Assembly (NCBI GenBank): GCA_023442775.1
Contig: JAEZXH010000010.1
Coordinates: forward strand, 12,828 to 76,827
Reading direction: 5' to 3'
DNA from: Bacillota bacterium
GTDB lineage: Bacteria > Bacillota > Clostridia > Tissierellales > Peptoniphilaceae
Length of the DNA stretch: 64,000 bases
This document shows positions 6,993 to 15,055 of this stretch, one piece after another (the stretch's first letter is position 1; every line of letters starts with the position of its first letter). The translations under genes were made by a program, and so were the position numbers. A model generated the notes under the pieces. It was not told the DNA's origin. It worked only from the letters and a program-made list of their open reading frames with translations, and did not search any database.

Positions 6993-8635
6993 TTCGGATG
7001 TTTTTCCAAGAAGGAGACGAGTTCTTCTGCGTCCTTCTTCCCGAAGGTGACCACGTCGTCGTCGACGATCATACAGGGCACGCTCATGATGTTGTACTTC
7101 TCACGAAGTTCGGGGAAGTATTGCATGTCCCGCATGGAGACGGTCCAGTTCTCAAGGCGTGCGCCTAGGCGCATGGCGGCTTGGACCAAGTCGGGACACA
7201 TGGTGCAGGAGAGACTGACGACGATATTTAACTCGCGCTTGCCCGTCTCTTCGGCGCGCTTTAAGAGGCCGTCGGGAATCTCTTGGCCCGGGCCGGCGAC
7301 GTTGTAGAGGGCGAGGACGAAGGAGTTGAACTCGTGGCCTCCAGGGACGCCATAGAAGGAGATGCCGGCGTCTTTGCCCTCTTTTTCTACGGCGAGGCGA
7401 GGTTCTTCGCTCTCTCGGATTTCCACGGCAACCTTCTCGTGAATTCCCTCGATTTCCTTGGCAAAGCCACGGAGGTTTTCCCCGAGGGGAGAATTGTCCA
7501 CGTAGGCGACGAGGGTGACGGGGGAGGCGAACTTCTCGAAGACTTGTCCCACTTGGGCACGCATCTCTGCGGGGAGGAAGGCGCCTTGGGCGTCACTTGC
7601 ACTCTTCGGGGCCTCCTTGGGGCTTGCCATCTCGCCGTGGTCGACGCGGCTCGCTTCGATTTCGAAGGGGGCAAGGCCCAGGGCTTGGTGAATCCGCGCC
7701 GCTTCCTTCTCGGCGCTGGTGGCGGCGATGGCTCCATCGGACACTGCAGTGACCACCTGACGGAGATTTTTCACACAGACGTCTCCGGCTGCAAAGACGC
7801 CAGAGCGGTTCGTGGAGTGGTCCGGGCCAGTGATGATGTAGCCTTGCTCGTCGAGGTTGACCCAACCTTGGCAGAGTTTCGTGTTGGGGACGTAGCCTGC
7901 GAAGACGAAGATCCCGAAACTCTTTCCTTCCGGGGCGTCATAGCGCCAGGTCTCTCCCGTCTCGTTGTTGCGGAAGACGGCATAGGTCAAGAACTCATCG
8001 CCGCCCACTTCCACCACTTCCGAGTTATAGTGAATGTTAATGTCTTCGTGTTCCTTGACTTCGTCGGCGATGGACTTGGCGCAGGTGAAGTCGGGTTCGC
8101 GGACGATGAAGGTGACGCTCTTCCCATAGCGGGTGAGGAACATCCCCTCTTCCGCGGCGGCAAATCCTCCGCCGACGACGAAGATGTCGAGGCCCGAGAA
8201 GAATTCTCCGTCACAGGTGGCGCAATAGGCGACGCCGCGGCCTGCGAACTCGTCTTCTCCCTTGAAACCAATGTGGCGAGGATGGGCACCGGTGGCGAAG
8301 AGGACGGTGAGGGCGCGATAGACCTTCCCGTCGGCGCAGGTGATGGTCTTGATGTCCCCGGAGAGGTCAAGTTCCACCACGTCGCCGACTTCGATGGTGG
8401 CGCCAAAGGCCTTGGCTTGGTTCGCCATGGTGGCGACGAGTTCACTCCCCGAGGAGCGGAAGACGCCGGGATAGTTCACCACTTCTTCGGTGATGGTAAT
8501 CTGGCCGCCGACCTTCGCCTTTTCGAGGACCAAGGTCTTATAGCGTGCACGGCCCATGTAGATGGCGGCGGTGAGCCCCGCTGGGCCCCCTCCGATAACC
8601 GCCAGGTCGTAGAGGTCTTTTGTATCGATGGTCAT
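6986..8635 (-). CDS. AhpF-like reductase: thioredoxin reductase domain fused to C-terminal Trx-fold pair
   Basis: This 549-residue flavoprotein has a thioredoxin-reductase part at residues 1-320, with FAD site GGGPAG (15-20), redox CATC (138-141), NAD(P)H site GGGFAA and FAD motif FAAGDV. After a linker (~330-355) comes a double thioredoxin-fold module like the AhpF N-terminal domain, with CTMC at 477-480 and the cis-Pro VPC at 519-521. In AhpF that module sits at the N-terminus; here it is at the C-terminus. The start ATG at 8635 has AAGGAGAATCT upstream. It lies downstream of ahpC, so it probably passes NAD(P)H electrons to AhpC. A partial terminator between the two would reduce its level relative to ahpC. 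Confidence 0.87.
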   Translation of the reverse strand: MTIDTKDLYDLAVIGGGPAGLTAAIYMGRARYKTLVLEKAKVGGQITITEEVVNYPGVFRSSGSELVATMANQAKAFGATIEVGDVVELDLSGDIKTITCADGKVYRALTVLFATGAHPRHIGFKGEDEFAGRGVAYCATCDGEFFSGLDIFVVGGGFAAAEEGMFLTRYGKSVTFIVREPDFTCAKSIADEVKEHEDINIHYNSEVVEVGGDEFLTYAVFRNNETGETWRYDAPEGKSFGIFVFAGYVPNTKLCQGWVNLDEQGYIITGPDHSTNRSGVFAAGDVCVKNLRQVVTAVSDGAIAATSAEKEAARIHQALGLAPFEIEASRVDHGEMASPKEAPKSASDAQGAFLPAEMRAQVGQVFEKFASPVTLVAYVDNSPLGENLRGFAKEIEGIHEKVAVEIRESEEPRLAVEKEGKDAGISFYGVPGGHEFNSFVLALYNVAGPGQEIPDGLLKRAEETGKRELNIVVSLSCTMCPDLVQAAMRLGARLENWTVSMRDMQYFPELREKYNIMSVPCMIVDDDVVTFGKKDAEELVSFLEKHPKA

Positions 8636-8661
8636 AGATTCTCCTTGTTGTCGAGAGATGG

Positions 8662-8690
8662 AAAAAAGAGCCCCCTCGGGGACTCTTTTC
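8662..8690 (-). terminator. Intercistronic terminator-like hairpin between ahpC and reductase
   Basis: Minus-strand AAAAGAG(T)CCCC/GGGG(G)CTCTTTTTT stem with a T-run directly after the ahpC stop and before the reductase ribosome binding site. Confidence 0.8.
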
Positions 8691-8695
8691 ACATC

Positions 8696-9259
8696 TTAGA
8701 GTTGGCCAACGAGGTCGAAGCTGGGCTTTAAGGTCTCAGCGCCAGGTTGCCACTTCGCGGGGCAGACTTCATCGCCGTGTTCTGCGACGAATTGGAGGGC
8801 TTGCACCTTGCGCAGGAGTTCGTCGGCGTTACGGCCCACGTTTCCGGCGTTCACTTCATAGGCGACAATCTCCCCTTCGGGGTTGACGACGAAGGTTCCG
8901 CGCTCGGCCATCCCGTCGGCTTCAATGTAGACGTCGAAGTCGCGAGAGAGAGAAGCAGTGGGGTCTGCGAGCATGGGATAGGTGATCTTGCCAATCTTTT
9001 CCGAGGACTCGTGCCACGCCTTGTGGACGAAGTGGGAGTCGGTGGAGACGGAGTAGATTTCGCAGCCGATCTTCTTGAACTCGTCATAGGAGTTTTGAAG
9101 GTCTTCGAGCTCCGTGGGGCAGACGAAGGTGAAGTCTGCGGGATAGAAGAAGTAGACGGCCCACTTGCCGAGGGTGTCTTCGAGGTTCACGGTCTTAAAG
9201 TCGTTGTTGTAGTAAGCTTGGACGCTGAAGTCACTTACTTTTTTTCCGATCATGGACAT
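8696..9259 (-). CDS. ahpC: Alkyl hydroperoxide reductase C (2-Cys peroxiredoxin)
   Basis: This 187-residue AhpC has the peroxidatic Cys47 in FTFVCPTE and the resolving Cys166 in VCPAKW. It reduces hydrogen peroxide and organic hydroperoxides to water or alcohols, and is recycled by an AhpF-type reductase, here the gene downstream. The start at 9259 has AAAGGAAGTG upstream. The promoter region carries a TATAAT -10 box and two inverted repeats, so it is probably under redox or metal repression. Confidence 0.96.
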   Translation of the reverse strand: MSMIGKKVSDFSVQAYYNNDFKTVNLEDTLGKWAVYFFYPADFTFVCPTELEDLQNSYDEFKKIGCEIYSVSTDSHFVHKAWHESSEKIGKITYPMLADPTASLSRDFDVYIEADGMAERGTFVVNPEGEIVAYEVNAGNVGRNADELLRKVQALQFVAEHGDEVCPAKWQPGAETLKPSFDLVGQL

Positions 9260-9299
9260 GGTTTCACACTTCCTTTCATAGCGTAGTTAAAACGGTCAC

Positions 9300-9335
9300 A
9301 CCTGTTTCGATGAAAACAGGTCTGGGACCATTATA
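9300..9335 (-). promoter_or_regulatory. ahpC -10 box and 5'-UTR inverted repeat
   Basis: On the minus strand TATAAT (9330-9335) is followed, just past the expected transcription start, by an 8+8 inverted repeat ACCTGTTT/AAACAGGT with a 6-base loop (9300-9321). It could be an operator or an mRNA 5' hairpin. Confidence 0.65.
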
Positions 9336-9350
9336 CCCTGAAACTCATTC

Positions 9351-9367
9351 TCAAAACAGTGTTTTGA
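9351..9367. promoter_or_regulatory. Perfect palindrome in the ahpC/ppaC divergent promoter region
   Basis: TCAAAACA-G-TGTTTTGA is a perfect 17-base dyad covering the -35 zone of the ahpC promoter. This position suits a repressor of the peroxide-stress gene. The regulator is not identifiable here; the sequence is not a canonical PerR box. Confidence 0.6.
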
Positions 9368-9410
9368 AACTTTTTCTCAATTTCTTCTTCGGGAAAACTT
9401 CATTTTCCTG

Positions 9411-9419
9411 TGTTATAAT
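9411..9419 (+). promoter_or_regulatory. Extended -10 promoter of pyrophosphatase gene
   Basis: TGTTATAAT (TGn extended -10) lies 28 bases before the likely GTG start; no good -35 is visible. Confidence 0.6.
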
Positions 9420-9446
9420 AAGAAGAACATGGAAAGGAGCGATTTG

Positions 9447-11105
9447 GTGACAGAAAAGATTTTGGTGATGGGGCACAAGAATCCTGACACGGATTCCATC
9501 TGCGCCGCCATCGCCTATGCCCAGTTAAAAAATCATGAAACTCCGGGGTTGTGCAAAGCGGTGCGCCTGGGAGAGGTGGGACCGGAAACCCAATTTGTTC
9601 TCGACCGCTTTCAGGTAAAGGCCCCGGACTACGTGGAGACCATGCGGCTTCGGGTGAAGGATTTGGAGATGGACGTGCCCCAATCCGTGGGAAAATCCGT
9701 CCCCATCGGCCGCGCCATCTCCCTGATGCGCCAGTCCAACCGCCACGTCCTCACCGTCGTCGACGAGGACAACGCCCTCTACGGCATCGTCTCCATGGGA
9801 AACATCACCCGGGTGAACATGGAGATCCTCGATCCCCAGATTCTCGGGCGCGCCGAGACTCCCCTTGAAAACATTGTAGAGATGATCGACGGGAAGATTC
9901 TCTTCCGTCCCGAGAACCCTCAGCCCCACAACGGAAACATTGCGGTCCACACCATGCTTCCCGAAGGGGGACGCTTCTCCTTCGCCCCGGGAGACATCGT
10001 CCTCACCGCCGATCGCCCCGACGCCCAAAAAGACGCCTTGGACCACGGCGTGGCCCTCTTGATCCTCACCTTGGACGCGACGATTTCCGAGGAGCTCTTG
10101 GAATTGGCGAAAGAGAAAGGGACGACGATTCTCTCCACGCCCCTCGATACCTACAGGGCGACTCGTCGCCTGCCCCAGTCCATCCCCCTCTCCTTCGTCT
10201 GTTCCACGGAAGAGCTCGTGAGTTTTCATCCCCAGGACTTTCTCGGCGTCGTCCGCCGAAAAATGGAGGAGACCCGCTATCGCGCCTACCCCGTCCTCGA
10301 CGAGCACGAGCGGGTCGTCGGGATGATCTCCCGCTACCACCTCCTCACGGCGCGTCACCCGAAGGTGATCTTAGTGGACCATAACGAACGGTCCCAAAGC
10401 GTCGACGATTTGGAAGAGGCGGAGATTTTAGAGATCATCGACCACCATCGGGTGGCGAACATCTCCACCCAAGGGCCGGTCTTCTTCCGCAACGAACCCG
10501 TGGGCAGCACCTGCACCATCGTGGCGCGGATGTACCTGGAACGGGGCCTCACCCCGAAGAAGGACATCGCCGGGCTCCTCTGCGCCGGCATCTTGTCCGA
10601 CACCTTGGCCTTCCGTTCCCCGACGACGACGGAAACGGATCGGCAAATCTTGGAGGTCATGGCGAAGATTGCCCGCATCGACCCGAACACCTTCGCCCGG
10701 GACATGTTTGAAGCGGGCACAGATCTCACCGGACGCACGCCGAAGGAACTCCTCCACGACGCCAAGACCTTCCTCATCGGAGACTTGTCCCTTCGCGTCG
10801 CCCAGATCTTTACCACCAACGCCGCCTCCTTCGACCCGATGAAGGCAGAGGTCTTAGAGGACATGAAAAAGCGCCTCGCCCGCTCAAGCGACGACGTCTT
10901 CATCCTCCTACTCACCAACATCTTAGAAGAATTTAGTGACGTCTACGTCCAAGGGGCGGACCTCTCCCGCTACGCCGAACTCTTCGACAGCACCCCAGAA
11001 GAGGACCACTTCCGCGTCGAACGCCTCCTCTCTCGGAAGAAACAAGTCGTCCCCACCCTCACCGAAGGCCTGCGCCGCATGCCCGCCCTCTTTCATAAGG
11101 ACTAA
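9447..11105 (+). CDS. ppaC: CBS-domain manganese-dependent inorganic pyrophosphatase (DHH family II)
   Basis: This 552-residue protein hydrolyses pyrophosphate to phosphate in the cytoplasm. The catalytic DHH part has GHKNPDTDSICAA (Mn ligands His10, Asp14, Asp16), VDHNE and the DHH motif in IIDHHRV. Between them is a ~240-residue insert with two CBS domains and a DRTGG-type region, as in the nucleotide-regulated CBS-PPases. The ATG at 9429 contains the ribosome binding site AAAGGAG within its own first codons, so the GTG at 9447 is the likelier start. It is transcribed alone and ends at a bidirectional terminator. Confidence 0.93.
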   Translation: MTEKILVMGHKNPDTDSICAAIAYAQLKNHETPGLCKAVRLGEVGPETQFVLDRFQVKAPDYVETMRLRVKDLEMDVPQSVGKSVPIGRAISLMRQSNRHVLTVVDEDNALYGIVSMGNITRVNMEILDPQILGRAETPLENIVEMIDGKILFRPENPQPHNGNIAVHTMLPEGGRFSFAPGDIVLTADRPDAQKDALDHGVALLILTLDATISEELLELAKEKGTTILSTPLDTYRATRRLPQSIPLSFVCSTEELVSFHPQDFLGVVRRKMEETRYRAYPVLDEHERVVGMISRYHLLTARHPKVILVDHNERSQSVDDLEEAEILEIIDHHRVANISTQGPVFFRNEPVGSTCTIVARMYLERGLTPKKDIAGLLCAGILSDTLAFRSPTTTETDRQILEVMAKIARIDPNTFARDMFEAGTDLTGRTPKELLHDAKTFLIGDLSLRVAQIFTTNAASFDPMKAEVLEDMKKRLARSSDDVFILLLTNILEEFSDVYVQGADLSRYAELFDSTPEEDHFRVERLLSRKKQVVPTLTEGLRRMPALFHKD

Positions 11106-11138
11106 AAAAAGACCCAGGGAATTGCCTTGGGTCTTTTC
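11104..11138. terminator. Bidirectional terminator
   Basis: Stem GACCCAGG/CCTTGGGTC with an A-run before and a T-run after, placed between the convergent pyrophosphatase and deacetylase genes. Confidence 0.85.
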
Positions 11139-11149
11139 TTCACAAAGGA

Positions 11150-12139
11150 TTAGTTGAGGATGCCGAAGGTGTAGCCTTCCTCTTGGAAGTAGTCGATGAC
11201 GTCGGGCAGTGCCTCGAGGGTCAAGGACTTGTTCTCTGCGTCGTGCATGAGAACGACGGCCATGTTTTGATGGCGGTTGGCCTTGAGGCTCTTGTCCAGA
11301 TATTCCACCATCCCCGCGGTGGTCGTAGGGCGCACACGCTTCGGTTCCGCGTCGCCGATGAGGCAGTTCCAGTCAATCCACTCCGCTCCCGCGTCTCTCA
11401 CCGCTTGGTCGGGGCCGTCGGTGAGGCCCTTCCAGCTCAAGTGGCCGCCGGGATAGCGCCAGACCGTACTCTTGAAGTCGGGGCCGAAGTACTCTTGCAA
11501 GATCTTCTGGGTCTCCTGGGCCTCGTAGCCGATGCGGTTCGTGCTGCCCACCCGGCCGGGATAGAGCTTCGAGTAGTCGTGGGTCATACTGTGCATGGCG
11601 ATGGCGTGGCCCTCCCGCATCTCACGGAAGAGGACGTCCTTGTACTTGTCCGTCAGGTTGCGCCCGACGACGAAGAAAGTCGCCGGCACCTTTTTCTCCT
11701 TCAACACGTCGAGGACCTTCGGGGAAATCTTGTGATTTGGTCCGTCGTCAAAGGTGAGAAAGGCGATTTTCTTGCCGTTGTACTCCTCTTCCCCGCGGAT
11801 GACACTTCTCACATAGGCGGTGTCATAGGCGTAGGCCGAGGCCTTCTTGTTGTGGTTCTTCCCCGGTTCGATCTCCACGAGGAGATTGCTCATCGCCTCG
11901 TAGCCCGCCATGGAGAGGGGGGTCTCAATGAGGTCTCCATCCCGGTGATGGATGTACCAGGAGAGGGCCTCGCCTCCTGCAAAGGCGGTGTGCCGTGGAA
12001 TGAGTAGGCGCACCAGCGTCGATAGGAGCAAGAGGATGATGAGGACGAAGGGAATCAGGAGCAGCCGACGTCTCTTCCGCGCACGCTCCCGCTCTCGGCG
12101 CCTGCGGATCCTCTCCCGTCTGAGTTCTTGTTCTGTCAT
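11150..12139 (-). CDS. Membrane-bound peptidoglycan/polysaccharide deacetylase
   Basis: This 329-residue protein has an Arg-rich cytoplasmic start (residues 1-24), one membrane segment (about 25-46) and an external NodB domain. The motifs are LTFDDGPNH (catalytic base and metal Asp), HSMTHDY (metal His pair), WRYPGG (motif 3) and VVLMHD near the end (motif 5). The architecture fits PgdA-type N-acetylglucosamine deacetylases, which make cell walls lysozyme-resistant, but a different glycan substrate is possible. The start ATG follows AAGGAGGAGAAC. It appears monocistronic. Confidence 0.87.
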   Translation of the reverse strand: MTEQELRRERIRRRRERERARKRRRLLLIPFVLIILLLLSTLVRLLIPRHTAFAGGEALSWYIHHRDGDLIETPLSMAGYEAMSNLLVEIEPGKNHNKKASAYAYDTAYVRSVIRGEEEYNGKKIAFLTFDDGPNHKISPKVLDVLKEKKVPATFFVVGRNLTDKYKDVLFREMREGHAIAMHSMTHDYSKLYPGRVGSTNRIGYEAQETQKILQEYFGPDFKSTVWRYPGGHLSWKGLTDGPDQAVRDAGAEWIDWNCLIGDAEPKRVRPTTTAGMVEYLDKSLKANRHQNMAVVLMHDAENKSLTLEALPDVIDYFQEEGYTFGILN

Positions 12140-12299
12140 GTTCTCCTCCTTCCTCCTTTTCTCGTTTCTCTAGTATACCCGAAAAGGGGCGGGGAAAAAA
12201 GTTACAGTCCATTTACAAATGCTTTTCATCGCAGAACTTTCCCGATTATTGGCTTCTGACCCGGTGGGACAAATTTTGCGGGAAACTCCATGAAAACGA

Positions 12300-12328
12300 T
12301 TGACGAACTTCTCATCATTTGTTACAAT
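12300..12328 (+). promoter_or_regulatory. Promoter of the galactose operon
   Basis: TTGACG (12300-12305), a 17-base spacer, then TACAAT (12323-12328). A TGAAAACGATT stretch at 12291-12301 resembles the left half of a catabolite-repression (cre) site, but the right half does not match. Confidence 0.85.
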
Positions 12329-12405
12329 ATCGTCGAGATTGGAGAGACTATCTCGAACGTACCTTTCGCCTTACGACGTGAAGAAAGAAAAAGGAGGAAT
12401 CCCTC

Positions 12406-13461
12406 ATGTCCAAACGCAAACTCCTCTCCCTGTCCTTGGCAGTGACCCTCTCTGCTGGTCTTCTCGCCGCTTGTGGTGGCGGAGGAAACGCCGCCAAGAA
12501 CGCCGGTGGCGACGCCGCCGCTTCCGACGCTGCTGCAAAGGCCGGTGTCCTCTACTACAAGTACAACGACACCTACATCTCCACGGTGCGTCGTAACTTG
12601 AACGACCTCGCCAAGGAAGATGGGGCCCTCACCCTCATCGAGCAAGACGGCCAAGACAACCAAGGGACCCAAAACGACCAAATCGACACGGTCATCTCCC
12701 AAGGCGCCAACGTCCTTCTCGTGAACATCGTCGACACTGGGGCTGCAAAGGCCGCCATCGACAAGGCCAAGGCCAAGGATCTTCCCATCATCTTCTTTAA
12801 CCGCGAGCCCGAAGATGCCAACGTCTACGGCACCTATGACAAGAGCCGCTTCGTGGGAACAAAGATCGAAGAAGCCGGTGAACTCCAAGGTAAGCTCATC
12901 GCCGACAAGTGGAACACCGACGCGGCCAAGTACGACCGCAACGGCAATGGCAAGCTCGACTACGTCCTTCTCCACGGTGGGATTGACAACGCCGAAGCCG
13001 TGGCTCGTTCCAAGTACGCCGTGGACACCATCAAGGCCGCTGGCATCGAAGTGAACGAAATCGGCATGCAAATCGCCAAGTGGGATACGGAGCAAGCGAA
13101 GAACGCCATGGATGCTTGGATTGCCAAGAGCATCAACGACATCGACGTGGTCATCGCCAACAACGACTCCATGGCCATCGGTGCCATCAACGCCCTCAAG
13201 GCCAACGGCTTCAACGGCTCTGATGCCGACAAGCACGTCCTCGTCTACGGTGTGGACGCCATTGAAGAAGCCCAAAAGCTCATCGGTGAAGGCGCAATGG
13301 ACGGCACCGTCAAGCAAGACGCCGAAGCCATGGCCAAGGCCCTCTTTGCCCTCGCGAAGAACGCCGCCGCTGGCAAGGACTTCCTCGACGGAACTGACTA
13401 CCAATACGACGAATCTGGCGTTGCTGTGCGCATCCCCTATCAAGCCTTTGAAGGAAAATAA
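12406..13461 (+). CDS. mglB: Galactose/methyl-galactoside ABC transporter substrate-binding lipoprotein
   Basis: This 351-residue secreted lipoprotein has lipobox LAAC at residues 20-23, followed by a low-complexity Gly/Ala/Asn/Asp linker to about residue 48. A periplasmic-binding-protein type I sugar domain comes next (QDGQDNQGTQNDQID, FFNREPEDANVYG, ANNDSMAIGAINALK). It should capture galactose or glucose outside the cell for MglA/MglC. The start follows AAAAAGGAGGAATCCCTC. It is the first gene of an eight-gene operon with mglA, mglC and the Leloir enzymes, which supports galactose as the substrate. Confidence 0.94.
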   Translation: MSKRKLLSLSLAVTLSAGLLAACGGGGNAAKNAGGDAAASDAAAKAGVLYYKYNDTYISTVRRNLNDLAKEDGALTLIEQDGQDNQGTQNDQIDTVISQGANVLLVNIVDTGAAKAAIDKAKAKDLPIIFFNREPEDANVYGTYDKSRFVGTKIEEAGELQGKLIADKWNTDAAKYDRNGNGKLDYVLLHGGIDNAEAVARSKYAVDTIKAAGIEVNEIGMQIAKWDTEQAKNAMDAWIAKSINDIDVVIANNDSMAIGAINALKANGFNGSDADKHVLVYGVDAIEEAQKLIGEGAMDGTVKQDAEAMAKALFALAKNAAAGKDFLDGTDYQYDESGVAVRIPYQAFEGK

Positions 13462-13491
13462 GTTGTCAACGAAGGGGGTCTCCCCTTCCAG

Positions 13492-13518
13492 AGAGGGGCA
13501 CTCATCGGGTGCCCCTCT
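13492..13518 (+). terminator. Intercistronic stem-loop after mglB
   Basis: A perfect 10-bp stem (AGAGGGGCAC/GTGCCCCTCT) with a 7-base loop and a weak T tract. Such hairpins after binding-protein genes usually protect the upstream mRNA or cause partial termination, raising the mglB:mglA ratio. Confidence 0.78.
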
Positions 13519-13543
13519 TCTATGATAGAAAGCAGGTGACAAG

Positions 13544-15043
13544 GTGAGCGCATCGCGTTATCTCCTCGAAATGCGAGGCATCAGCAAGTCCTTCCCCGGG
13601 GTCAAGGCCCTCGACGACGTCAACCTCCTGGTACGCCCGGGTACGGTCCACGCCCTCATGGGAGAAAACGGGGCGGGGAAGAGCACCTTGATGAAGTGCC
13701 TCTTTGGCATCTATCGTGAAGACGAAGGGGAAATCTTCCTTGACGGGGAAAAGGTCCAGTTCCAAAACCCAAAGGACGCCCTGGAACGAGGGGTCTCCAT
13801 GGTCCACCAAGAACTCAACCAAGTCATGAAGCGCTCCGTCGCCGAGAACATGATGCTCGGCCGCTTCCCGAAGAAGATGGGCCTCGTGGACCACAAGGCC
13901 ATGTACTCCTTCGTGGACGACGTCTTCAAGGACTTGGGCCTCGATATCTCTCCAAAAGCCAGAATCAACACCCTCTCCGTCTCCCAGCGGCAGATGGTGG
14001 AGATTGCAAAAGCCGTCAGCTATGACGCCAAGATCCTCATCCTCGACGAGCCCACCAGTTCTCTCACGGAACAGGAAGTGGACAAACTCTTTAGCATCAT
14101 CCGCCTCCTAAAGGACCGGGGTATGGGCATTGTCTACATCTCCCACAAGATGGAAGAAATCATGGAAATCTCCGACGACATCACCGTCTTCCGGGACGGT
14201 CGCTGGGTGGCTACCAACCCCGTCGAGGAGATGACCACGGAAAAGATCATCAACCTCATGGTGGGCCGGGAGCTCACCGACCGCTTCCCGCCGAAGAACC
14301 ACACCATTGGCGACGTCATGCTCGAGGTGAGAAACCTCACGGGCAAATACCAGCCCCACGTCAAGGACGTCTCCTTTGACCTCCGAGAAGGGGAAATCCT
14401 AGGCGTTGCCGGCCTCGTCGGCGCGCGGCGCACGGAACTTCTCGAGGCCCTCTTTGGCATCGCCACCTTGGAGAGCGGAGAAATCCTCCTCCGTGGCCAG
14501 GCGATTCACAACAAGAATCCCCGAGACGCGATTAGAAATGGCTTCTCGATGCTTACCGAAGAGCGGCGCAGTACGGGAATCTTCCCCGCCCTTGACATTA
14601 CGGCGAACTCGACGATTTCCTCCCTCGGCCAATACAAGTCCGGGCCCCTTCTCTCCTCGAAGAAGATCTCCACCGCCACGGACTGGGTCATCTCCAGCAT
14701 GAAGGTGAAGACGCCGAACCGGCGCACCCTCATCCGCTCCCTCTCGGGGGGAAACCAACAGAAGGTCATCCTCGGCCGTTGGCTCCTTACAGAGCCCCAG
14801 ATTCTCCTCCTCGACGAGCCCACCCGAGGCATCGACGTCGGGGCGAAGTATGAGATCTACCAACTCATCCTCTCCCTCGCCGAGAAGGGCAACGGCATCA
14901 TCGTCGTCAGCTCCGAACTTCCCGAACTCTTGGGGATTTGCGACCGCATCGCCGTCATGAGTAACGGACGCCTCGCCGGCATCGACGACGCGAAAAACCT
15001 CAACCAAGAAAAAATCTTAGAGCTCTGCGCCAAGTACCTCTAG
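13544..15043 (+). CDS. mglA: Galactose ABC transporter ATP-binding protein (two ATPase domains)
   Basis: This 499-residue protein is the tandem ATPase of a sugar ABC importer of the Rbs/Mgl type. The first domain has GENGAGKST (Walker A), LSVSQRQM (signature) and LILDEPTSSL (Walker B). The second has a degenerate Walker A region (GLVGARRTE) and an intact LSGGNQQK signature with LLLDEPTRGID, typical of the family. It acts at the cytoplasmic face with MglC. The likely start is GTG at 13544, with AGGTGACAAG upstream. The mglC gene follows after 12 bases. Confidence 0.95.
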   Translation: MSASRYLLEMRGISKSFPGVKALDDVNLLVRPGTVHALMGENGAGKSTLMKCLFGIYREDEGEIFLDGEKVQFQNPKDALERGVSMVHQELNQVMKRSVAENMMLGRFPKKMGLVDHKAMYSFVDDVFKDLGLDISPKARINTLSVSQRQMVEIAKAVSYDAKILILDEPTSSLTEQEVDKLFSIIRLLKDRGMGIVYISHKMEEIMEISDDITVFRDGRWVATNPVEEMTTEKIINLMVGRELTDRFPPKNHTIGDVMLEVRNLTGKYQPHVKDVSFDLREGEILGVAGLVGARRTELLEALFGIATLESGEILLRGQAIHNKNPRDAIRNGFSMLTEERRSTGIFPALDITANSTISSLGQYKSGPLLSSKKISTATDWVISSMKVKTPNRRTLIRSLSGGNQQKVILGRWLLTEPQILLLDEPTRGIDVGAKYEIYQLILSLAEKGNGIIVVSSELPELLGICDRIAVMSNGRLAGIDDAKNLNQEKILELCAKYL

Positions 15044-15055
15044 GAAGGAGACCCT

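Noticed and set aside
7283..8731. Long open frame (482 codons) on the plus strand opposite the reductase gene
   Set aside because: It lies wholly antisense to a gene with clear FAD and CxxC motifs. Its product is acidic and low in complexity, without a plausible ribosome binding site. GC-rich codon use creates such shadows.
12291..12305. Catabolite repression (cre) site at mglB
   Set aside because: Only the left half resembles the consensus; the right half fails at three positions.
12322..13542. Long minus-strand open frame opposite mglB
   Set aside because: It is antisense to a clear lipoprotein gene, with no ribosome binding site or recognisable domain.
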